From Oceanicola sp. (GTDB lineage Bacteria > Pseudomonadota > Alphaproteobacteria > Rhodobacterales > Rhodobacteraceae): a stretch of 64,000 bases of DNA. The notes beneath the pieces were generated by a model. The model made no database searches. It was given only the letters and a program-made list of their open reading frames with translations, and was not told the DNA's origin. Both the position numbers and the translations under genes were made by a program. The stretch lies in assembly GCA_017792405.1 (NCBI GenBank), contig CP051231.1, positions 1,862,895 to 1,926,894 of the forward strand. The letters are read 5' to 3'. This document shows, piece by piece, positions 49,820-57,864 of this stretch; positions within the stretch are counted from its first letter, which is position 1, and every line of letters starts with the position of its first letter.

Positions 49820-50412
49820 CCAAAGCCTGCGCGATTTTGCTCTCGGGCGGCGGCTCGAACATGGTGAAGCTCGTCGAGAGCATGGCCGAGGCGGGCCACC
49901 CCGCCCGGCCCGTGCTTGTTATGTCGAACGATCCAGACGCAGGCGGGCTGGCCAAGGCACAGGCCCTCGGCGTGGCAACCGACGCGGTCAATCACCGCCC
50001 CTTCGGCAAGGATCGCCCAGCCTTCGAGGCCGAACTCACCAAACGCCTAGAGGCTGCCGGGGCGGAGCTTATTTGCCTCGCGGGCTTCATGCGGGTGCTG
50101 ACCGAGGGCTTCGTCCGCCACTGGGAGGGGCGCATGCTCAACATCCACCCCTCACTGCTGCCAAAGTATCGTGGCCTGCATACCCACGCCCGCGCCCTCG
50201 AGGCCGGCGACGACGAGGCTGGCTGCACTGTGCACGAGGTCACGCCTGCGCTGGATGAAGGCCCGATTCTCGGTCAGGCCCGCGTGCCGATCCTGAGTGG
50301 CGACACGCCTGATGCGCTTGCCGCAAGGGTCCTTGCGCAGGAGCACCGGCTCTACCCGGCCTGCCTTCGCCGGTTCGCCGCTGGCGAGCGCGAGCCGATC
50401 TGGCTGTCGTGA
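49816..50412 (+). CDS. purN: Phosphoribosylglycinamide formyltransferase
   Basis: This 198-residue enzyme transfers a formyl group from 10-formyl-THF to GAR. The phosphate loop SGGGSN lies near residues 9-14, and [16 protein letters not shown] carries the catalytic Asn and His; the catalytic Asp is in the [17 protein letters not shown] region. The start is a TTG at 49816 overlapping the purM stop (TTGA). The first in-frame ATG would remove most of the phosphate loop, so the TTG is needed. The pair purM-purN is typical. Confidence 0.96.
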   Translation: MTKACAILLSGGGSNMVKLVESMAEAGHPARPVLVMSNDPDAGGLAKAQALGVATDAVNHRPFGKDRPAFEAELTKRLEAAGAELICLAGFMRVLTEGFVRHWEGRMLNIHPSLLPKYRGLHTHARALEAGDDEAGCTVHEVTPALDEGPILGQARVPILSGDTPDALAARVLAQEHRLYPACLRRFAAGEREPIWLS

Positions 50413-50519
50413 ATCGACGTCAAGGCAGGGTTTCCTTTCCCGGCGCTTCCGCCTAGAAAACGGGGAGCGGAAAGAACAGTGGCGCGAGACGCGCCCGCAA
50501 CAAGAGAGCCCCGCAATCT

Positions 50520-51674
50520 ATGCGCACTTTGACGACCACCGAGGAGCTGGCGGCCTATTGCCAGACAGCGGCCACGGCACCCTATATCACCGTCGACACC
50601 GAGTTCCTGCGGGAACGCACCTACTACTCCAAACTCTGCCTCGTGCAGCTTGCCCTCCCCGGCGACGGCGAGGCCGTGCTGGTGGACCCGATCCTCGGCG
50701 AAGACATGTCGCTCGAGCCGCTCTACGAGCTGTTCCGCAACCGCGATGTAGTCAAGGTCTTCCATGCCGCGCGGCAGGATCTGGAGATCTTCTTTGTGGA
50801 AGGCGGGGTCATCCCCGAGCCGCTCTTCGACACGCAGGTCGCCGCCATGGTCTGCGGCTTCGGCGAGCAGGTCGGCTACGAGACGCTGGTAAAGCGGATC
50901 GTTAAGGCTCAGGTCGACAAATCCAGCCGGTTCACCGACTGGTCGCGCCGCCCGCTGACCGATGCGCAAAAAGAATATGCTCTGGCCGACGTGACCCACC
51001 TGCGGGTCGTCTATGAGTATCTCGCAGCCGAGCTGGCCAAGACCGGGCGCGCGCCTTGGGTCGAGGAAGAACTTGGCGTTCTGCTCAGCCCCGAGACCTA
51101 CGTGATCCATCCCGATGAGGCTTGGAAGCGGGTCAAAACCCGCACAAACTCCGGCCGTTTCCTCGCGATCGTCCGTGAACTCGCGCGTTTCCGAGAAGGC
51201 TATGCGCAGGCACGCAACGTGCCCCGCAACCGGGTATTCAAGGATGATGCACTGCTTGAGCTTGCCTCGACAAAGCCCTCAAATGAAAAAGAACTTTCCC
51301 GATCCCGCCTCCTCCTGCGCGAAGCGCGCCGGGGCGAGATTGCTGAAGGCATCCTGACAGCTGTCTCGGCCGGGCTTGAAGCAGATCCCGAGAGCTTTCC
51401 CAAGGTCGACAGGCGGCGTGAGAAGCTGCAGGTCAACCCCGCTCTGGCTGATCTTCTCCGCGTGCTGCTCAAAGCAAAGGGTGAGCGCTTCAACGTCGCC
51501 CAGCGGCTCATCGCTTCCGCCGCCGAGCTGGATGAGATCGCCGCCGGCGAGCGCGACATCCCGGCGATGAAAGGCTGGCGCCGAGAGGTCTTCGGTGAAG
51601 ATGCCCTCAAGCTCTGCGAGGGACGGGTCGCACTGGCTCTCAAAGGCGAGAACGTTGAGATCGTCGCGCTCTGA
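50520..51674 (+). CDS. rnd: Ribonuclease D
   Basis: This 384-residue 3'-5' exoribonuclease of the DEDD family trims tRNA and other RNA 3' ends. The N-terminal exonuclease domain has VDTEFLRE (acidic pair), FHAARQDLEIFF and DTQVAAMVCGFG. The final YALADVTHL block gives the last catalytic Asp. Two HRDC-like helical domains follow. Length matches RNase D. It is 107 bp after purN and convergent with the histidine kinase gene. Confidence 0.95.
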   Translation: MRTLTTTEELAAYCQTAATAPYITVDTEFLRERTYYSKLCLVQLALPGDGEAVLVDPILGEDMSLEPLYELFRNRDVVKVFHAARQDLEIFFVEGGVIPEPLFDTQVAAMVCGFGEQVGYETLVKRIVKAQVDKSSRFTDWSRRPLTDAQKEYALADVTHLRVVYEYLAAELAKTGRAPWVEEELGVLLSPETYVIHPDEAWKRVKTRTNSGRFLAIVRELARFREGYAQARNVPRNRVFKDDALLELASTKPSNEKELSRSRLLLREARRGEIAEGILTAVSAGLEADPESFPKVDRRREKLQVNPALADLLRVLLKAKGERFNVAQRLIASAAELDEIAAGERDIPAMKGWRREVFGEDALKLCEGRVALALKGENVEIVAL

Positions 51675-51681
51675 ACATCGG

Positions 51682-51703
51682 GCGTGGCCCATCCGGGCCG
51701 CGC
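51682..51703. terminator. Hairpin between convergent rnd and kinase genes
   Basis: GCGTGGCCC (51682-51690) pairs with GGGCCGCGC (51695-51703) through one G-T pair and a 4-nt loop. It lies in the 32-bp space between convergent stops. No T run is present. Confidence 0.4.
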
Positions 51704-51706
51704 TCC

Positions 51707-53032
51707 TTACCGCGCCAGCACCAACTCAGCTTTAAGCCCACCCAGCGCCTCGCTGTCGCCAAGGCGAAGTGTGCCGCCGTGGCTGCGCGCCACATCCAGC
51801 GCAATCGCAAGCCCAAGCCCGACACCGCCACCTGCATCCTGATTGCGGGCCGCATCAAGCCGGGCAAAGGCCTTCACTGCCTCCTCCCGCCGTGCTTCGG
51901 GGATGCCCGGGCCGTCATCTTCCACCGTAAAGCGCACCATGCGCTCGCCCAGATCGACACTCAGCTTCGCCGTCTGCCCGTAGCGCCGAGCGTTTGAGAG
52001 CAGGTTGGTCAGCGCCCGCTCGACTGAAAGCGATCGCACTGCGATCTCCTCCTCACCCTCTCCGCGCCGCTCAACCTCAACCTTGCCCCCCGCACGCCGT
52101 GCCTTCTCGGCCACCTGTTCCGCAAGCTCCACCGCATTCACCGGCTCCGCCGCCTCTCCGGCCTCGGAGCGGACGAAAGCAAGAAACCCATCCAGCATGG
52201 CCTCCATCTCCGCCACATCGCGCCCCAGGTCTTCCACGTCGGCGCCATCGGCCTCGGCCAGCGACAGGCCCAGCTTCATTCGCGTCAGTGGCGTCCGTAG
52301 GTCGTGGCTCACGCCACTGAGCAGCATGGTGCGCTGCGCCGTCTGCCTCTCGATCCGTGCCCGCATGTCCAGAAAGGCATGGCCCGCCGACCGCACTTCC
52401 ACCGCGCCCGCTGGCTTGTAGGGCTCGATCCGGCCTCGGCCGAATGCCTCCGCCGCCGCCGCAAGCCGCGTGATCGGCCGGAGCTGGTTGCGCAGGTAGA
52501 TGAACGCCACAAGCGCCATCACGACCCCGACGAACCCCATCAAAACCAAGAACTGGTGCGGGTTGGAGGCGCTGACCCTCCGCCTGTCAAAACTGATGCC
52601 AAGCGGCCCGTGCCTGGTGCTGACCTGCAGTAGCACCCGACGGGAACTCTCCGAAAGGTCCACCGCCTCCACGCCCTCAAGGCCACGGCGCAGCTCGGCA
52701 ATCACCGTCGCACCAGACACATCGTAGAACGGCCGCCGAAACCCGTGCATCTCCTCCGCAGGCAGCGTCAATTCGAGCCGGAGCGCCGCCGCAAGCCCGG
52801 CAACCGATTGCAGGGCCGCCTCCGCATCTGGCGCCGCCTCGACTTCCTCAGTCAGGTGCCGCAATTCAAGCAGCAGCGAGTCGGTCATCTGCTGCGTCAC
52901 ATCCTCGAAGTGCCGCTGGATGAACACCACCGAAACCACGACCTGAAGCACAACGATGGGCAGAAGCAGGATCAGCGCGGCCCGGCCGTAGATCCCCTTT
53001 GGCATCGAGCGTTTCAACCACGAAAAATCCAT
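51707..53032 (-). CDS. Sensor histidine kinase (EnvZ-like)
   Basis: This 441-residue membrane kinase has two membrane segments (about residues 18-38 and 160-180) flanking a periplasmic sensor domain. A HAMP linker and the phospho-accepting His243 in the H box (SGVSHDLRTPLTRMK) follow. The ATP domain has NLLSNARRYG, DDGPGIPE and GVGLGLAI. It resembles EnvZ in architecture. No response regulator is adjacent; the partner must be elsewhere or outside the window. The start at 53032 is an ATG. Confidence 0.93.
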   Translation of the reverse strand: MDFSWLKRSMPKGIYGRAALILLLPIVVLQVVVSVVFIQRHFEDVTQQMTDSLLLELRHLTEEVEAAPDAEAALQSVAGLAAALRLELTLPAEEMHGFRRPFYDVSGATVIAELRRGLEGVEAVDLSESSRRVLLQVSTRHGPLGISFDRRRVSASNPHQFLVLMGFVGVVMALVAFIYLRNQLRPITRLAAAAEAFGRGRIEPYKPAGAVEVRSAGHAFLDMRARIERQTAQRTMLLSGVSHDLRTPLTRMKLGLSLAEADGADVEDLGRDVAEMEAMLDGFLAFVRSEAGEAAEPVNAVELAEQVAEKARRAGGKVEVERRGEGEEEIAVRSLSVERALTNLLSNARRYGQTAKLSVDLGERMVRFTVEDDGPGIPEARREEAVKAFARLDAARNQDAGGGVGLGLAIALDVARSHGGTLRLGDSEALGGLKAELVLAR

Positions 53033-53068
53033 GCCACAAGGTTACGGGCGGCAGGCAGGGAACGAAAG

Positions 53069-53974
53069 ATGCAAAGCGAGACAGGCAAGCCCGTGGAGCT
53101 GGAGCCGGGCATCACCCGTGTGATCGCGCCCAACCCCTCCCCGATGACCCATTGGGGCACCAACAGCTACCTCGTCGGAGAAACGGCACTGGTACTGATC
53201 GACCCCGGGCCGAACCTGCCCGCCCACGCCAAGGCGCTGCTCGCCGCGCTGAAGCCCGGTCAGACGATCACCCACATTCTCTGTACCCATTCGCATCTCG
53301 ACCACTCCCCGCTCGCTGCACGCATGGCCGCCGAAACCGGCGCGCCCATCTACGCCTTCGGCACCCACCTCGACGGTCGACGCCCGGTGATGCAAAGCTT
53401 GGCGGAAAGCGGCCTCGCAGGCGGTGGTGAAGGGATCGACGCCGATTTTACCGCTGATATCCGCCTAGCCCATGGTGACGTGCTGGAGGGGCCGGACTGG
53501 AGGCTCATCGCCCTTCACACACCCGGCCACATCGCCAACCACCTCAGTTTCGCGCTCGAGCGCCCCGAGGGCGAAACCGTCTTTACCGGCGACCACGTGA
53601 TGGGCTGGGCAAGCTCGATCATCAGCCCCCCCGATGGCGACGTGACAGCCTTCATGGCCTCCCTTGCGCTGCTGGCCGAGCGCCCGTCCCGTGTCTACCA
53701 CCCGGGCCACGGCGCCCCCGTCGCAGATCCCGCTGCGCGACTCAGCTGGCTGGCCGACCATCGCCGCGCCCGCGAATCCCAAGTGCTCCGAGCCCTCGCC
53801 GCCGGCCCTGGCACCCCCGCAGAGCTCACTGCACGGGTCTACACCGACGTCCCGCCCGCCCTCCTCCCCGCCGCCGAGCGCAACCTCCTCGCCCAGCTCA
53901 TCGCCCTGACCGAACAGGGCCTTGCAACCGCCAGCCCCACCCTTTCGGCCAGCGCCATATACGCCCTCGCGTAA
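53069..53974 (+). CDS. Metallo-beta-lactamase-fold hydrolase
   Basis: This 301-residue protein has the zinc motif HSHLDH (His74, His76, Asp78, His79), later zinc ligands in LHTPGHIANH and FTGDHVMGW, and a C-terminal winged-helix-like domain (about residues 225-300). It resembles LACTB2-type and related hydrolases that can act as endoribonucleases or thioesterases. The ATG at 53069 is chosen for the N-terminus; the open frame upstream overlaps the kinase. The substrate is unknown. Confidence 0.88.
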   Translation: MQSETGKPVELEPGITRVIAPNPSPMTHWGTNSYLVGETALVLIDPGPNLPAHAKALLAALKPGQTITHILCTHSHLDHSPLAARMAAETGAPIYAFGTHLDGRRPVMQSLAESGLAGGGEGIDADFTADIRLAHGDVLEGPDWRLIALHTPGHIANHLSFALERPEGETVFTGDHVMGWASSIISPPDGDVTAFMASLALLAERPSRVYHPGHGAPVADPAARLSWLADHRRARESQVLRALAAGPGTPAELTARVYTDVPPALLPAAERNLLAQLIALTEQGLATASPTLSASAIYALA

Positions 53975-54042
53975 CGCCGGAAATTTTTCCGCAAAACCCT
54001 CTGGACGCCCCCCCGACCCATTGCTAAAAGCCCGGCCAGTGT

Positions 54043-54117
54043 TCCGGCGTAGCTCAGCGGTAGAGCAGTTGACTGTTAATCAATTGGTCGTAGGTTCGAT
54101 CCCTACCGCCGGAGCCA
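54043..54117 (+). tRNA. tRNA-Asn (GTT)
   Basis: TCCGGCGTAGCTC...GCCGGA-G-CCA with encoded CCA. The anticodon loop CTGTTAA contains GTT. The stem pairs and the GGTTCGATCC T loop are intact. It lies 68 bp after the hydrolase gene. Its 3' end faces a 336-bp gap and the four-cysteine pair, but no att-like duplicate was seen. Confidence 0.95.
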
Positions 54118-54453
54118 ATTTCCCAAGTTTCTAAGGAAACTCCAGTATCTGCAGGCGTGCGACGTACGGCGAATTTGCCGCCTGCGTTTCCGTTGAGCGA
54201 AGTCTGCTTGTGGAGCGCGCACTTCAGTATGGCCGCTCCACCGATTGCCCTCCCAAAGGCCCATCGCCTATGCAGGCGGTCACGACTACTTCAGCCCAAA
54301 TAGAAACAATCCCCGGTCACCCGTCTCATTGCTCCCGCGTCAGGGAATGTGGCAGAAAACTGTCTTAATTTTGTTGAAATATGGCGAAAATTCGCTCATT
54401 CTGAGGCACGTTTAGGCCTATTTCGAAAATTTTTTTCCACTGGGGGAGTTGCC
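54118..54453. other. Gene-free, AT-richer spacer after tRNA-Asn
   Basis: No gene, tRNA or repeat was found here. The second half (about 54345-54445) is markedly AT-rich and should hold the promoter of the secreted four-cysteine pair; a GGGGGAG site precedes that start. No copy of the tRNA 3' end is visible, so there is no evidence for an attachment site. Confidence 0.6.
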
Positions 54454-55050
54454 ATGTTTCCCAAGCCTCATGCCGTAGCGGCAGCGCTGCTCTGTCTCTC
54501 CGGTTCTTTCGCCACCGCTCCAGCAAGTTTTGCCGCCGAAGGCAAACGCTGCACGGGCTCCACGACCTACGCCTCGGTCGATGCCCTCTGCGGGTGCGCC
54601 GTTGTAACCCAGAGCTTCATCCGGCGCGTACAACGCAACCCGCAGTTCCCAGAGCTGTTGGGGGCCATTGAATCGCAATGTCCGAAACTCGCCATCGTGC
54701 TGACCGACCTGCCAACAGCGGCGATCGATCCGGAAAACGGCGATGGCAGTGATGGGCCGGGCGGGCCCGTAAGCACTGGCGGGGACGGTGGTGGCGATCC
54801 CGGGGATACCGGTGGCACCGATGCCGGCTCTGACGAGGGTGACACCGGCGACGGGGGGCCCGGACGCGACACCGGTGACGGTGGCGGTGACTCTGGCGGC
54901 AGCGCGGGCAATCCCGGGAACGACAAGGATGTCGGGAAGGCCGGTGAAACCCCCAGCAAAGGAGATTGGGGCGGCGGCAGCAACGGAAAATCCGATGGCG
55001 GCAAGGGTGGCGGCAAGGGTGGCGGCAAAGGGAAAGGTAAGGGCCACTGA
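54454..55050 (+). CDS. Secreted four-cysteine protein with Gly/Asp/Lys-rich tail (copy 1)
   Basis: This 198-residue protein has a signal peptide (cleavage near ASFA-AEGK, residue 27). A small domain (about 31-90) follows with Cys33, Cys46, Cys48 and Cys76 in the pattern RC, LCGCAVVTQSFIRRV, SQCPKL, then LTDLPTAA. A low-complexity tail (about 92-198) is rich in Gly and Asp and ends in GGGK repeats. The next gene encodes a paralogue of the domain. There is no RTX nonapeptide. A GGGGGAG ribosome site precedes the ATG. Function unknown; it may be periplasmic or extracellular. Confidence 0.8.
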   Translation: MFPKPHAVAAALLCLSGSFATAPASFAAEGKRCTGSTTYASVDALCGCAVVTQSFIRRVQRNPQFPELLGAIESQCPKLAIVLTDLPTAAIDPENGDGSDGPGGPVSTGGDGGGDPGDTGGTDAGSDEGDTGDGGPGRDTGDGGGDSGGSAGNPGNDKDVGKAGETPSKGDWGGGSNGKSDGGKGGGKGGGKGKGKGH

Positions 55051-55231
55051 CCCCCCTCGGGCCGGGGCAGCACGCCCCGGTGGCGACCTCACCGCATCAT
55101 GGTGAACGCCGCGTGAATTTCAGGGGGCCGGCCGTGAAAGCGGCACAGCCCCCATGGCGGGAAAACGAGCAAGGCACATAACCTATCGGCATTACTTGAC
55201 TTGTTTCCGCGTGCCTCAAGGAGGATTTTCA

Positions 55232-55633
55232 ATGACACGTTATCTGACCCGTACCTCGATTGTACTCACTGCAGCGCTCGGTCTCGGCCTCATCGCGCCG
55301 AGCCAGTCGGCTGCCCAGCAGCGTTGCTCTGCCTTTACCGCCAGCGGCATGAGTTCTGCCGCCGAGCTCTGTGGCTGTGAGGTGGTGACCCAAGGCTTCC
55401 TGCGCAGCGTCACCCGGAAGGACAACTTCCCCGGCCTGCTGACGACCGTGCAGCAGCAGTGCCCGAAGTTGGGCGTCCTGCTCACCGACCTGCCCACCGC
55501 GGCCCCGGCCCCGGCCATCTCCAACCCGCCCAGCGGCCGTGGCCCCGTGACAACCGTCTCTGAACCGGATCCCGAGGAAGAGCCGGAGCAGGAACCGGAA
55601 AAGTGCTACGATGACTACTACGACCAGGTTTAA
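55232..55633 (+). CDS. Secreted four-cysteine protein with Pro/Glu-rich tail (copy 2)
   Basis: This 133-residue paralogue of the preceding gene has a signal peptide (cleavage near SQSAAQ, about residue 28) and the same domain: Cys32, Cys47, Cys49 and Cys77 in RC, LCGCEVVTQGFLRSV, QQCPKL and LTDLPTAAP. The tail is short, Pro/Glu-rich, and ends with a Cys125 in CYDDYYD. It has its own AAGGAGG ribosome site. The shared core with divergent tails suggests a duplicated binding domain. No family recognised. Confidence 0.8.
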   Translation: MTRYLTRTSIVLTAALGLGLIAPSQSAAQQRCSAFTASGMSSAAELCGCEVVTQGFLRSVTRKDNFPGLLTTVQQQCPKLGVLLTDLPTAAPAPAISNPPSGRGPVTTVSEPDPEEEPEQEPEKCYDDYYDQV

Positions 55634-55672
55634 GTCGAACCAAAGGACAAGGCGCTCTGAGAGCGCCTTCGC

Positions 55673-56248
55673 CTAGCGGCTGGTAAAACCAGAGACCCAT
55701 CGGCGCGGATCGGCCGGGTCCTGCATCCGCAGGAACACGTATCCGGTCTGCTGCCAGCCGCGCAGGCGGTCGGTCTGGTTGTCGAGCACAACATCGCCGC
55801 CCGCGCTGCGGTAGATCAGCACCGCGTGAGACCGCCGCTGGCGGTCGAGCGCGGTCGCAATCAAAAGCCGCGCGGGCGCAACACCGCTGCGGATGAGTTC
55901 GCGTTTCTTGATGAGGGCAAAGTCCTCGCAGTCCCCGCCCCGCCGGGTGGGCAACGCCCAGTGCTCCTCGCGCGCATATTGGTTGCGGTCAGAGATTTCC
56001 CGGGTCGATGCGTTGACCGAGCGGTTGACGCGCTTGACGAGATCCATCTCGCGGGAGCGCTGCGCCCCTGCTCGGCCGTCGCAGGCCCAGCTGTATGTCG
56101 AACAGAGCGCCTGTGCCCCGCTAGGGGCTGGCGCCGCACGTGCCGCGACAAGAAAGCTGCCGCCCACAGTCGCCGCTGCCGGAAGTGCTGTTAGCGCCAG
56201 TGCCGCAGCAAACGCAGCTCTCACGCTCCAGGAAAGACCTGACTTCAT
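55673..56248 (-). CDS. Transglutaminase-like cysteine peptidase (LapG/BTLCP family)
   Basis: This 191-residue protein has a signal peptide and the Cys-His-Asp triad of the bacterial transglutaminase-like cysteine proteases: Cys107 in GGDCEDFA, His141 in SHAVLI and Asp156 in VLDNQ. Family members such as LapG cut adhesins at the cell surface. No LapD-like inside-out receptor is adjacent. The ATG at 56248 has GAGGTGG upstream. It is convergent with the four-cysteine pair. Confidence 0.88.
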   Translation of the reverse strand: MKSGLSWSVRAAFAAALALTALPAAATVGGSFLVAARAAPAPSGAQALCSTYSWACDGRAGAQRSREMDLVKRVNRSVNASTREISDRNQYAREEHWALPTRRGGDCEDFALIKKRELIRSGVAPARLLIATALDRQRRSHAVLIYRSAGGDVVLDNQTDRLRGWQQTGYVFLRMQDPADPRRWVSGFTSR

Positions 56249-56434
56249 CTGCCACCTCAATCGCTGTTGTGCCGTTAATTCGGCATCTCGGCTCTGCTCA
56301 GTCAGAGACGAGGTCGCAGCCCTCTGGCCACGCGGTCGTCCCTTTTATTGGTCTTGAATGACTAACCCGGGCTTAATGCGCAAGGTTCCCGCAAAAACTG
56401 CGGCAATATGGGCGCAATCGCGCCACACGCAGCT

Positions 56435-57106
56435 TCAGAGCCCCTCCGGCACCACTAAGGCGCCCACCGGCCCCGCCTGATGGAGTTGCGCGCCGGTGAC
56501 GGCCTGAATGGCTTCAAACGTCACGCTTGGGAGTTTCTCCCGCAGCACGAAGCGGCCGTCGACCACGTCCACCACCGCCAGCGAGGTATAGACCCGCGCG
56601 ACGCAGCCCACCCCCGTCAGCGGGTTGGCGCAGCGTTCCACCAGCTTCGGCGCCCCGGTCTTGGTCACATGCTCGGTCACCACCGCCACCCGCCTCGCGC
56701 CCGTCACCATGTCCATCGCGCCGCCTACCGCGGGCGTGCCCTTGTTGCCGATCCGCCAGTTGGCGAGGTCGCCGTTCTCGGCCACTTCATAGGCGCCCAG
56801 CACGGCCAAATCGATATGCCCGCCCCGCACCATGGCGAAGCTGTCAGCATGGTGAAAGATGCTTGCACCCGGGTTCAGCGTCACCGCCTTCTTGCCGGCA
56901 TTGATCACATCCCAATCCTCCGCGCCCTCCTCCGGCGCAGGCCCCATCCCGAGGATGCCGTTCTCGCTGTGATAGGTCACATGGCGGCCGGGGGGCTGAA
57001 ACTGTGCCACCATCTCCGGAAACCCGATGCCGAGGTTCACATATGCGCCGTCCGCGATGTCCTGCGCCGCCCGCCAGGCAATACCCGCGCTGCTGAGCTT
57101 CTCCAT
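56435..57106 (-). CDS. CoA-transferase subunit B (3-oxoacid/3-oxoadipate type)
   Basis: This 223-residue beta subunit of a family I CoA-transferase has the catalytic Glu48 in HSENGILGMGP. Family I enzymes form a glutamyl-CoA thioester. The ATG at 57106 overlaps the subunit A stop by 4 bp; a TTG just upstream is not needed. The acceptor could be acetoacetate, 3-oxoadipate or another 3-oxoacid; PcaIJ-like similarity favours the latter two. It is the last gene of the group with a ThDP enzyme upstream. Confidence 0.93.
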   Translation of the reverse strand: MEKLSSAGIAWRAAQDIADGAYVNLGIGFPEMVAQFQPPGRHVTYHSENGILGMGPAPEEGAEDWDVINAGKKAVTLNPGASIFHHADSFAMVRGGHIDLAVLGAYEVAENGDLANWRIGNKGTPAVGGAMDMVTGARRVAVVTEHVTKTGAPKLVERCANPLTGVGCVARVYTSLAVVDVVDGRFVLREKLPSVTFEAIQAVTGAQLHQAGPVGALVVPEGL

Positions 57107-57825
57107 CAAAATGCCTCCCCCGCCCGCACCAGAACCTCCTCCTGCGCGGGCTCAGGCACCTCGACCAGGCGCGCCACGAAGATCCCCGGCGTCACCACCT
57201 GCTCCGGCGCAATCTCCCCCGGCTTCACCAGCCGCGACACCTGCGCAATCGTACAGCCCGCCGCCATCGCCATGATCGGCGCAAAGTTCCGCGCGGCCAG
57301 CCGATAGGTCAGGTTGCCATGGGCATCGCCCAGCTCGCCCTTCACCAGCGCCACATCCGCCTTCAGCCAGCGCTCGCGCAGATACATCCGCCCCTCGAAC
57401 TCCTCCAGCGGCTTGCCCTCCGCCAACTCGGTGCCCACCCCCGTCGCGGTATAAAACGCCGGAATGCCCGCACCCCCTGCCCGGATCCGCTCGGCCAGCG
57501 TGCCCTGTGGCACCAGCTCCAGCTCGACCTCGCCTGCCTCATACCGCCGCTGAAACGCCTGCGGCTGCGACGAGCGCGGAAAAGAGCAGATCACCTTGGC
57601 GACCATCCCCGCATCGAGCATCGCCGCAATGCCCACCGAGCCGGTGCCCGCGTTGTTGTTCACCACCGTCAGCCCACCGGGATGCCCCGTCGCCCGATAC
57701 CGCGCCACCAGCGCATGGATCAGCTCTACCGGAATCCCCGAGCCGCCGAAGCCCGCAATCATCACAACCGCCCCGTCGGCGATGTCGGCCACCACCGCCT
57801 CAAGGCTTGCCACAGACTTGTCCAT
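57106..57825 (-). CDS. CoA-transferase subunit A (3-oxoacid/3-oxoadipate type)
   Basis: This 239-residue alpha subunit has the GFGGSGIPVELIHAL CoA-binding element near residues 24-40, and the conserved VNNNAGTG and LELVPQGTLAERIRAGGAGI blocks. PcaI-like features (RNFAPIMAMAA, VVTPGIFV) are strong. The ATG at 57825 is chosen because MDKSVASLEAVV is the family N-terminus. It is directly followed by subunit B. Confidence 0.93.
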   Translation of the reverse strand: MDKSVASLEAVVADIADGAVVMIAGFGGSGIPVELIHALVARYRATGHPGGLTVVNNNAGTGSVGIAAMLDAGMVAKVICSFPRSSQPQAFQRRYEAGEVELELVPQGTLAERIRAGGAGIPAFYTATGVGTELAEGKPLEEFEGRMYLRERWLKADVALVKGELGDAHGNLTYRLAARNFAPIMAMAAGCTIAQVSRLVKPGEIAPEQVVTPGIFVARLVEVPEPAQEEVLVRAGEAF

Positions 57826-57864
57826 GCCGTCCTCCCTCGCCCGGACCCTAGCGGGCAAGGCGGC

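Noticed and set aside
54724..55040. Gly/Asp-rich tail as RTX calcium-binding repeats
   Set aside because: The repeats do not follow the GGxGxDxU nonapeptide pattern; they are irregular low complexity with Lys-Gly ends.
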